Source of the DNA: an uncultured Spirochaeta sp.
Lineage (GTDB): Bacteria > Spirochaetota > Spirochaetia > DSM-27196 > Alkalispirochaetaceae
Assembly: GCA_913030605.1 (NCBI GenBank)
Contig: CAJWEZ010000017.1
Span: forward strand, 1-64,000
Direction of reading: 5' to 3'
Length of the DNA stretch: 64,000 nucleotides
The notes below the pieces were generated by a model, which saw nothing but the letters and a program-made list of their open reading frames with translations, searched no databases and was not told the origin of the DNA. Below, in pieces: positions 9,301 to 21,300 of this stretch; positions within the stretch are counted from its first letter, which is position 1, and every line of letters starts with the position of its first letter. Position numbers and translations under genes: made by a program.

Positions 9301-12300
9301 CAACGACGTCCGTTCGATCCGAGTGGAGATCGGTGGATCCCTGGACCTTGCTGGCTTCAACCTGACGTCCGCCAACGGTATCACGAACTTGGGCACAATC
9401 ATCGCCCAGGGCAACGAAACCTACACCGGCACGATCAACTCCGACAGCGGCGAAGTCGTGTACGACGGAAACGGCGTCAACAACGCGCTGCCGTTCGGTA
9501 CGTCCTATTTCGATCTCACGGTCACGCCGTCAACGGGGGGTGGTTCCATTACGTTTACCGACGGAACCTCCGTCACCGTGAACGGCGCGCTCACTGCCGG
9601 AGACACGAACGGCGACACCGTGACGTTTACGGGGGGCGTTGCAGCACCGGCATCCACGGTTCGCGGTACGCTCGCCTCAACCGACGCCGGCCTCTCGCTG
9701 GGCACGCTGACACTGACCGGCAACGCCACCATTCAGACCGGCGGGGGAACGCTTTCGCTCGGTCCCACCGACGGCGGCGCATCGCTCGTGCTGGATACGA
9801 CCGGGGGTGCGGGTACCGGAGCGATCACTCTTGGAGGGGCGATCGGCGGTGCGACGCCTCTTGCATCACTCACGGTAAACGCGAAAGGAGCTGTGCAGTT
9901 CCCTTCGGTCACGACCACGGGCACTCTCGACGTTGCCGCCGGGGGCGCGGTCACCGACGCGGGGGCTCTGACGATCGGTGGCACTGCTACCCTTGCCGTC
10001 CCTGGAAACGCCATAACCCTTGACTCGACTTCCAATGACTTTCAGGGTGACGTCACGATCACCGACGGTGCCACAGATGCGACGGCGGTGACACTGGTTG
10101 ACCAGAACGCCGTTCAGTTTGGCGGCGCCTCCGCGACTCAGACGGGGCTCACCGTATCGGCGGGGGGGGCAATCACCGACGCTGTCGGTGCGTCTGTCGT
10201 CGTGGCAGCCGGAACCGCCTCGTTTACGACGACCCTTGCAGGCGCTCCGATCACCATGGACAGCGCCGGGAACAACTTTCCCACCTTCGCCGCCGCGGCG
10301 ACGACCACCAGTACGGTGACCGTCGTTGACGCCGGCGCCCTTGTTCTCGGCGGCGTTGATGACGGGGCAGGTGGGCCGGTGGCGGCTCTGACCCTGACGG
10401 TCGGCGCGGCATTGACCGACAGCGGCCCGTCGCTCGTGTCCGGCACCACCACCATCAATGCATCCGGAGCCAATGTCACGTTGAACGATGCGGGAAATGA
10501 CTTCGGGACGGTCACGGCAACCGGTGCCGCCATCGGACTGGTGGACGCATCGGGTCTCGATCTTGGATCGACCAACGCCTCCGGCAACCTCACGGTGACC
10601 GTGGCCGCGGGGAATCTCACCGACTCCGGCGAGGTCAACGTCGGCGGGGATACCTCAATCGCGATGAACGATGGCACCGCGGCGGACATTACCCTCGACG
10701 ACAACGGGGATACTACCTATACCAACACCTTCACCGGTGCTTTTCTGCTGGCGGGGGCAAACCTCCGAAACGTGACCGTCACGGACGACACCGCGATAGT
10801 ACTCCAGGGGAACACCATCACTGGAACGCTTTCGGTGACTGCAGGCGGCGCGATCACCCAAACGGGAGGGCTTGTCGTTGGGGGAACCGCCACCTTCAAC
10901 GCGGGGACGGCCGCCGTCACCCTGGGCCTTGGTGCCAACGACTTTGACTCCGACAATACCGGCGACGCCGTGACCGCGAGTTCCACCGGCGCGGCGGTGT
11001 CCATCCGAGACGGGACCGGCTCGATGACCGTGGGCGCGGTCACCGCCGGCGCCGAGGTCACGCTGCGGGCGGACGGACTGAATCTTACCGGCGCGATCAG
11101 CGCCAACGGTGGCGCCGCGAACACATATCTTCTGCCGGATACCACCACCACCGCAGTCAGTCTTGGCGGAGCTGCTGGGTTCGATCTGACGCAGACCGAG
11201 CTGCTTCAGATCGCCGCCGGTACCGGAACGATCGTTATCGGGAAGGATGCCGTCCCGACGGTCACCGCCGGCGCCGTGACCGCCGGCGCCTCGGCAGCGG
11301 TGAACATCGGTGCCCGCAACCTTGAGATCGAAGGGGCTTCGATTGCCGTGGGTCCGAACACGTTCACCACGGCTGGATCGCTGGCGTTGGTTTCTGCCGG
11401 TGTCATCGACGGAACCGCCAACGATGCGACGGCGGACCTGTCTGCTGGTACGTTGGCGCTGACTGCCGGAACTGGTGGCACCGGTGGCATCGGCACGGGA
11501 ACGACGATCGACGTGGCGGCGTCCGTGACTCTTTCAGCCGACACGACCGGCAGTAACGCCAACATTGTCCTGGATACGATCGGTGCGGTGCAGGTTGCGC
11601 TGGTCGACGCCGGAACGGGCAACGTGACGCTTGGCGCCGGCGGTGCGGTCACCACGGCGTCCGATGACGCCACCGCCGACATCAGTGGCGCAGTGGTGGA
11701 TGTCACCACCGCCGCCGGCGGTGTCGGTGCCTCCAGCGCATCGGTCGACATCACCGCCACGGCGTCTCTGGCCGTGAACACGACCGCCGCAAACGGGGCG
11801 GTCTACATCGATGGTATTGGAGCGGGCGGATTGGCTCTGGCACTGGTGGACGCCGGCGCCGGAGCGGTCGTCCTGACCGCAGCGGAGATAGACGGGGTAA
11901 CCGATGACGGAGTGGCGGATCTCGCCGGTTCGGCGATCAGCCTCACCACCACGACCGCCAATGGGATTGGGACCGCATCCCCCCTGGACCTCGATGCTTC
12001 CGGGGCGCTGACGGTGGATTCGACCACCGGCAACGGCAACGTGACAATCGACGCCCTCACGGCCTTGGCGGTCGCCACCATCAACGGGGGGACCGGTACC
12101 GTTACCCTGGACGCTCTTGCCACCGTGGACGACGACACCGCCACGGATACGACTACGGACATCACCGCCGCGACGCTCGTTCTGACCGCGGTTGACGGGG
12201 TCGGGAGCACGCAAGACCTCGATCTGGACGTGGACAATGTTTCCGTCACCGTTGCCGGCACCGGTGCATCCAACTCCATCGTCCTGCAGAGCAACAACAC

Positions 12301-15300
12301 CGCAGCAACGACGATCTCCCAGCTCCGGACAAACGGTGCCGACATCTCATTCACCCACAACACGACAAGCACTGTGACAGTGGCGTCGGTCGCCGGCCAG
12401 GAGGTGTGGAGCGGAACCGGAGGAAACGGCGGCAACATCAGCATCAGCGCGCCGAACTCAACCACTGTGACCCTTGCGGGAGACGTCGACTCGTCGGGCG
12501 GTACCGGAGGTACGCTCAGTATTAACGGCGTGATCGTAAACACGGCACCGACCGTGGGACAGGGCAACATTTCGGTCACCGGTGGTGGAGACGTGCAGAT
12601 CGCGGCTCCGGTAACGTTCAACGCATCGCGTACGATCACATCCAACGGCGACATCATCCTCGGTGCCGCTGTCGCGACCGCCGGTGGGGCCTACGACCTC
12701 ACCCTCGTCGCGGATAACGACGGAGACGGTGCCGGGGGAATCTGGATCCAGGCCGCGGGAAAAGCGGAAGCCGCACAGAACCTGATCCTGCGGGGGTCAC
12801 GAATCATCAACGGTGGCGCGACCGCAACGGGAGCTCCGGCGCTGAACCCCGCCGTGCAGATCGACGCCGACGGAGCAAACGCGCAAGCGGAATCTGGAAC
12901 GAACGGTACAGGCACCCTGACGATCGAACGCAACGCCGCGGCCCCAACCCAGGACACCGACATCCTCATCAACGGCGCGGTCGTGGCCCGGGGCGGCTTC
13001 ACCGTCACCGCCAGCCGCGGCATCCTTCTCAACGCCGCCACGGCCAACCTCAGCAGCAATAATGGTGCCGTCTCCTTCACTGCGGACAACGACGGTGGGA
13101 ATACCGGCGGCATCACGATGGCCGACGGTTCTTCGATCAACGCCGGTTCCGGCACGATTTCACTCGCCGCATACGACGACGTGACACTCGGCGGTGCCGC
13201 GGCGGCAGCGGGACTTGAAACAACCAACGCGACTGGGGCCGCGGTATCGGTCACATCCTCCAACGGCGCGATCCTCGACGGTGGCGATACCGGGCTCGAC
13301 ATCGTGGCCAACGGCGCCGGAGCCGCGACGACGCTCAGCGCCGCAACCGGAATTGGTCACGACGGAACGACCAGCAACGCACTCGAGATCACCGTCGCCG
13401 ATCTGGATGCCGCCACCACCGCCAACAACGTCGAAATTACCGAGAGTGATGGCCTGACCGTTTCGCGGGCTGCCACGGGCAACGGCGACGTCACACTGAT
13501 CAGTACGACCGGGAATATCGCTGTGGGGTCCGCGGCGACACCGGCGATTTCCGCGGGGACCGGGACGGCCACGCTCACCGCCACCGGCGGAGCGATCGAT
13601 GACGCCGCCACCGACACGCTCGCGGACATCAATGCCGACACGATCGATCTGAACGCGGCGAGTGGGATCGGCGCCACGGAGGCTCTGGAACTGGCGAGTG
13701 CGCCGACAATCACCGCCGACACGACCACCGGCGCGATCGGTCTGACCCACGCCGCGGACGCCGGGACTACCCTGTCCAGCGCTTCCATCGCCACCGGGAC
13801 GATCGACTTCGCGCAGACGGGCGGACAGACGCTGGACGTGACGAGCGCGGTGACGAGCACGAGCGGGACGATCACGATCACGAACGCCGGGGCGAACCTG
13901 ACGGCGACGAGCGTGAGCGCCGGGACGGGGGCGGCGGCGGACGGTGATGTGAGCCTGACGACGACCGGGAGCGGGACCGTGCTCCTCGGCAGTGTCTCCG
14001 CCGCCGCCGACACCGTCTCCGTTTCCAGTGCCGCAGATGTCGTGGAGGTGCCGGCGACGGACGCCGCAGCCGATGTCTCCGCCGGTTCGATATCGCTCAC
14101 GGCGGGGACCGGTGGCGCCGGCGCTGTCGGAACCGCGGTCGCGGGGGAAGAGCTGGAAATCGATCTCGGAAGCGGTTCGCTGTCCCTCACGACCGCCGGC
14201 GTCGCCGGGGACATTCACATCGCCGAGACCGCCGGACGAATCGCAACCAGCGCGATTTCCACGGTGTCGACGCCGGGCGGCAGCGTGACGATCGTGATCG
14301 AGAACCGTGACGCGGGCTTCGACGTCGACTCCGGCGCCGCCTGGCCCGCCGGCGGGAGCGACGACGATATCACGCTATCGGCGCTCAACCTGACCGCCTC
14401 CGCCGGTGATGACGACACGCTTTTCGCCGCCTCCAGCGGTATCGCGACCACCGGTATCGTGACCCTCGACACCGTCGGCGCCGTGAGTGATGCCGGTGGA
14501 GACACCACCACCGACGTCGCCGCCGCCTCTCTGGTCGGGACCTCGGCAACGGGATTCGGCGCCGCCGGCGACCCGATCGAAACAACGGTTGCGAACCTTG
14601 ATATCCAAAACAGCACATCCGGTGGGGTCGTTGTGGCTGAATCCGACGGCCTGCAGGTCAACCGCGCGACCACGGTCAACGATGTCGTCACCATCGCGAG
14701 CACGACGGGAGACATCAGTGTGGGGTCAACGGCGACACCGGCGATTTCCGCGGGGACCGGGACGGTCACGCTCACCGCGACCGGCGGGGCGATCGATGAC
14801 GCCGCCACCGACACGCTCGCGGATATCGACGCCGACACGGTCGATCTCAATGCATCGACCGGGATCGGTGCCACGGAGGCCCTGGAACTGGCGAGTGCGC
14901 CGACAATCACCGCCAACACGACCACCGGTGCGGTCGACCTGACCCACGCCGCCGACGCCGGGACTACCCTGTCCAGCGCTTCGACCGCCACCGGGACGAT
15001 CGACTTTTCCCAGACGGGCGGACAGACGCTTGATGTGACGAGCGCGGTGACGAGTACGAGCGGGACGATAACGATCACGAACGCAGGGGCGAACCTGACG
15101 GCGACGAGTGTGAGCGCCGGGACCGCGGCGGCCGCCGACGGCGATGTGAGCCTGACGACGACGGGGAGCGGGAGCGTTCTGGTGGACGCGGTGAGCGCCG
15201 GCGGGGACACGGTGACGGTGACGAGCGCGGCGGGGATCGAGGAGTCGGGGACGGACCCGGGAGCGGACATCGCGGCGGCGACGATCGATCTGAACGCGGT

Positions 15301-18300
15301 GACGGGGATCGGGAACGCGGCGCAGCTTGAGATGAGTGGGACGGCGGTGACGCTGGACTCGAGCGCGGGCGGCGAGAACATCGACGTGGACGTCCTGACC
15401 GGGGGAAGCGATGTCGCGCTGAACTCCGCAACGATCGCCGTCGGCGCCGGAACGATCACGCTGGACGTGAGCGGTGGAGGGAACCTGGCCACCGGCGGGA
15501 ATATCACGACGGCAAATGGCGCGATCGATGTGAGCGTGGACAGCGGGAACCTGGATCTGAGCGGGGACACGGTGAGCGCCGGTGGTGTCAGCACGATCTC
15601 GCTGGACACGACGACGAGCGGGGACATCACGCTGGGGACGCTGGACGCGGGCGGCGACACGGTGACGATCAACTCGGTGGGGGATATCGACGACGACGGA
15701 GCGGGAACGCCGGATATCACGACGGATGTGGTGAACCTGAACGCGGTGAGTGGGATCGGCGGGACGCAGCCGGTGGAACTCGCGGCGGTGACGAGTGTGG
15801 ATGTGGACAACAGCGGGACCGGTGTGGTGGACGTGACGAACGCGGCGACGGGCGCGGTGACGGTGAACAGCCTGACCAACGATACGGGGGCTGTGGACTA
15901 CGCGCAGACGGGCGGACGGACGCTGGACGTGACCTCGGCATCGACGACGACCAGCGGGACGATCACGATCACGAACGCCGGGGCGAACCTGACGGCGACG
16001 AGCGTGAGCGCCGGGACGGGGGCGGCGGCGGACGGTGATGTGAGCCTGACGACGACCGGGAGCGGGACCGTGCTCCTCGGCAGTGTCTCCGCCGCCGCCG
16101 ACACCGTCTCCGTTTCCGGTGCCGCAGCCATTTCGGACAATAACGGCGCCGCGAACAACGTCACCGCGCTCCGGTGGAACGCGACGGCGGACAGCGGAAT
16201 GGGCTTCGGTGACGCGATCGAAACCACCATCGGCGAGCTGAACGCGACCAACGCAACCAGTAACACCATCGAGGTGACCGAGGCCGATGGGTTCACCGTC
16301 CTGCAGGCGGCAAACACCAACGGCGACGTCACACTGATCAGCACGACCGGGAATGTCGCTGTGGACAGTACCGGCGGCGGCGTGAGCGCGGACGTCGCAA
16401 CGGGAACGGCGACGGTGACGGCCACCGCCGGGACCATCACCGCAACCAACGCGACGGCGGCAAACGAAGTCGTTGCCGCAACGATCAACCTGAACGCCGT
16501 GAACGGAACGATCGGCGCGGGGAATCAGCTGGATGTGAACGCCGTGACGGCGCTGAATGCGGATACCAGCACCGGCAACGGGACGATCACCGTGACGGAC
16601 ACCGCCGGCGATCTTCCGCTTGGCGTTGTCACCACCGGTGCGGTCGGGGCGGGAACGGTCACGCTGAACGCGGCGGCGGGATCGATCGCGGACACAAACG
16701 GCGCGACGGTGAATGTCACGGCGGGTTCCACGGTGCTGCGGGCGCTCACCGATATCGGCGCGCTGGCATCGGCGGCGGATGTGACGGTGGCGCTAAATGC
16801 CAACGCGATCGAGACGCAGACCGCCGCGGTGGACGTTGCCACGACAAACGCAGGGAGCGAGGCGGCGATCGCAAACAGCGGGGCCGCGCTCGATGTCGCG
16901 GCGCTGGGCGTCGGCGGCGCGAACGGCGGCTTCGTACGCATCGAGAACGACGGCAACAATCTGACGGTGGACACAGGAGCCTCGGGCGCGGTTCTTACCA
17001 ACGGAGCCGGCGAGGGGCTCGAGGGGAACGACGATATCGCGCTGGTGACGACGACCTCCGGCACGATTACCGTACACGACGAGGGGGCCGTTGGCGTTCA
17101 GGACATCGCGACCACCGGAACTGTGTATCTGGACGCGATCGGGGCGATCGACGACAGCCAGGGAGCCACAGATCTCTACATCGCCGCGGGAACGCTCTAT
17201 CTGAACAGCGACGCCGCGACGGACACCACCGCGCGAACGGCGGTCACCACACTCAACTCCGACCTGAGCGGCGGAAGTGGCGCGCTGGTGATCAACGAGG
17301 ACAGCGGGATCACGCTTGCAACGATCGCCACGGCGAACGCGAACGTAACGGTGACCGACACCGGCGGCGACATCATCGTTGGATCGGTGAACGCGGGTTC
17401 GGGGACGGTGGCGCTCACGGCGAGTTCGGGGAGCATCTACGACGACGGCGACGCCGGTGTGGACATCACCGCCGCGACGGGAACGGCAAACCTCAACGCC
17501 AACGGGGTGATCGGAACCGGTGGAAACGACCTGGAAACGACGGTCGCGAATCTGGTGGTCAATACCGGCACCGGCAACGCGGTGATGACCGAGACCGACG
17601 ACCTGGTGGTCAGCGGCGCGAGCTCCGTCGCCGGGAATCTGGTGTTGGGGCTCAATGCCGGCAACCTGACGCAGAGCAACACCCTGGCGGTGACGGGTAC
17701 CACGCAGATCACGACGACCGGTTCGATAACCCTGAACAACGCCGGGAACGATTTCGGCGGCGCGGTCTCCACGGCCGGAAACCCGACGACGGTGACGCTG
17801 CGGGACGCAAACGCGATTCAGCTCGGCGGGATCACGACCACCGGCGGCGGTGGCGGTACGGCGATCGACGTGGCGACGGTGAACGGCGGGATTACGGTCG
17901 GCAATACGCTGGACGCGAGCGGCGCCGCAACGGCGGCGGTGTCGCTGGTCGCGGCGGGGCAGGACAGCGACGTGACGGTGAACGCAGCGGTCACGACGGA
18001 CACGGCGGATATCACGATCACCGCCGACGACAGTGTCAGCATCGCGGCGGCGACGACGCTGAGCACCGGGGCGGGTGTGGCAGGCGACATCGTGGTGACG
18101 GCCAACAACGCCACGACTGCCGGCGACAGCGGTGACCAGGTGACGATGGCGGCGGACAGCGTGCTGGAGGCGGGCGGCGCCGTGGCGACCGGTGTGGTCA
18201 CCGTGACGGCCAACGGCGCAAACGCCGGGAGTGTGGCCCTGGGCGACCTGCGGGGTTCGGCGGTGACGGTGAGCGCGGATCAGGCGGCGATCACGGACGC

Positions 18301-21300
18301 CGGGGCCGGCGCGACCAACGTGACCACGGCGGGGACGTTCACCGCCGACAGTGCGAGCGGCATCGGAACGTCGGTCAACCCGATCGAGACGACGATCGCG
18401 ACGCTGGACGCGCAGGTCACGGGAGCCGGCGGCGTGTACGTGACCGAGACGGACGACGTCACGGTGACGCAGGCGCAGACCGGCAACGGTGATGTGACGC
18501 TGGTGTCGAGCGGGGGCAGCCTCACGGTCGACACGGTGGTGACCGATACGACCAACGATGTCGTGACGCTGACCGCGGCGAACGCGATCGTTGACGGGAA
18601 CGGCGCCACGAACAACGTCACCGCTTTCCGGTTGAACGCGACGGCGGACAGCGGGATCGGCTCCGGCGACGCGATCGAAACCGCGGTGGGCGAGCTTGAT
18701 CTGACCAACACCACCGGCAACGCGATCGAGGTGACGGAGGCGGACGCCGTCACCGTGACCGGAATCGTCCAGAGCGGTGCCGGGTCCGTTCTGGTGAGCG
18801 CCGGCGCCACGATGACGCTTACGGATGACGTGACCAGTGTCGGTGGAGCGATAACGCTCTCGGCGACGACGATCGATCTCGACGATACGACGGACGACGC
18901 GCTGGCGATCTCATCCGGTGGCGGTGGCGGTGACGTTACGCTGAACGCGCCGGTGGACGCCGTGGGAGCCACCGCGGACTCGCTGACGCTCACCGCCGGA
19001 TCGGGCAATGTCGTCATTCCCTCGGCGGTTGGCGGCGGGGCGCGCCTGGGCGCACTCACGATCGCAAGCGCCGCGAACGTGGCCGGGAACGCCGGAGCGA
19101 CGGCGGACACGGGGACGATCACCGCGGCGACGGTGACGCAGACGGCGGGGACGGGTACGAGCCGCTTCGCGCAGATCGACACGAACGCCGCAGGCGGTGT
19201 GGACCTCAACGGTGCCGCGTTTGCGCTCAACGGCGGGGTGACGACGACGGCGGGCGGAGCGCTGACGGTCACCAACAGCGGGACGCTGACGATCGCGGAC
19301 ACGACGGGCCCCGCGGACACCGCCACGGTGGATATCGATCTGGACGGTGCGTTCACCCAGGACGGTGCCGGCGGGGTGAGCGTTGCCGGAGACATCGCAA
19401 CCACGAACGATGCGGTCTCGTTCGCGGCGCCGGTCACGGTCTTCGGCGACACGGGTGTGGACGCCGGCAGTGCCACGATCACCTTCGGCAACACCGTCTC
19501 CGGAACCTCCGGTGGCGAGATCGAGGACCTGACGATCAACAGCGTCGGGGATACCGGCAGCGTGGTGTTCAACGGGGTCATCGGCGTGGGACAGGCGCTG
19601 GAAGGGAACCTCGACGTTGTGGCGGCGACGGACGTGGACCTCGTGGGCATCGAGGAAACCGGTGCGTCGGCCGCCGGCGTGAGTGGAACGGTTTCCGTCG
19701 CAGCCGCCGGGACGATCACGCTCGCCGGGACTGCGGACTTCCGCACCGCAGGGGCCCAGGACTACCGTGCCACCGGCGGGTCGGCGATCGGTGCGATCAT
19801 GGCGCAAACCGGCGCCTCAACCGTGGCAGCAGGCGGAAACGGCATCACCTTCGAGGATCTCTACATCGACGCCAATGGCGTAACGATTACGATCCCCGAC
19901 GGCGAGACGGTGACCGCCAACGATATCGTGGTCTACCGTGGCACGATCGCGCTGACCACCACTCCGGGGAACGCCGGCAGCGGGGCGACGGTGCAGACGA
20001 CCGCCTCCGGTGGCGGTGACTTCGTGGTGTTTGGTCCATCCTACAGCGCCGACGACACGGACCGCGGCGCGAGTGCCAACGAGTTTGCGTATCCCCCCGC
20101 CGATGCCGGACCGGGCCTCGCGTACACCCTCGGCGGGTCATACACCCAGGCGACCGGTGCGTGGGGTACGGCGCCGAACGCGGCGTTTGCGGACCTCTCC
20201 GGCGCGACCATTACGGTGGGCAGCGGCGGCACCGGCGACTTCTACGTCAACGGCGCCGACCTTCCGGCGACGGCAAACTGGACGCTGAACGTGCAGGACA
20301 ACAGCGCCGCGAACCCCCTGGCCAACCCGCCGTTCGGGCAGCCCTACGCCGTCGCGTTCTACAAAGCGAGTGTCGGCGTGGAGTACTCCCAGGTCACCGG
20401 CGGCAGCATCTCCGCCGCCGAGCCGCTCCCTCCCGGCGCCAACAACAGCGCCCACCAGAACAACGACTACCGCGACGGCGGTAATAACCTCGTCTACGTT
20501 CCCGACCCCGACGGGAGCGGCCCCGGCACCGCCACGCCGGGGTGGGACTTCGACCCGCTGATGCTAATATCGGCGGAGACGGTGAAGGACAACTGGATCC
20601 GCCTGACGTTCAACGAGCCGGTGGAGAACACCGCGGGACTGATCGAAACAGCGGTGGCTTCCGGCGTGGCCGCCAACGGTGACCCGTACTTTGACACCGG
20701 TGGCACGGCGGCGGCGTTCGACGCCACCGGTGTGGACGCCGACGACGCGCTTCCGTTCAGCTTCACGACGACCAACACCGGCATCGACCTGACCACGTTC
20801 TACGTGCGCGCCCCGGCGACGCGGAGCTGGAACACCGACGCCACCGGAAGCGCAGCGTCCGCCTCGGGCACCGGCACGGACCGCACCGGGGCGTCGCAGA
20901 CGACCGTCCCGAACCTCTCGTGGCTCAAGGGCGTGTTCTTTGACGCCGGCGGTCACAACCCGGTGATCAACTACACCGAGAACGCCACGACCACGTTTGC
21001 CGCCACCACCGACGAGGCCGGTCCGGTCCTCTACCGCGTGGAGTACGGCCGTGCCGCCCACGACGAACCGCTCACCACGCCCTACGACGGCCACAACTAC
21101 TACCACCTGTTCTGGTCGGAGCCGGTGAGCATCGGCTCCGATCCGGGGATGCAGTCAGGCGCCGCCACGCCGTCGCAGAACCTCCGCGCCGAGGACGCGG
21201 TCGGCGACTCCACCGGCCAGGGCGGTGACATCGTCATGAGCGGGGCGGATCTCCTGGTGGACGGGTTCTTCCGCTACGACGATCCCCAGGGCGTGGGGAC

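Noticed and set aside
14215-15879. 554-aa minus-strand ORF (with 18280-19746, 13357-14214, 11803-12657 and similar)
   Set aside because: Antisense shadows of the repetitive Thr/Ala/Gly codons; their apparent repeats mirror the plus-strand protein repeats
13522-16117. Mobile element insertion within the giant gene
   Set aside because: Repeats are in-frame coding duplications with no terminal inverted repeats or transposase
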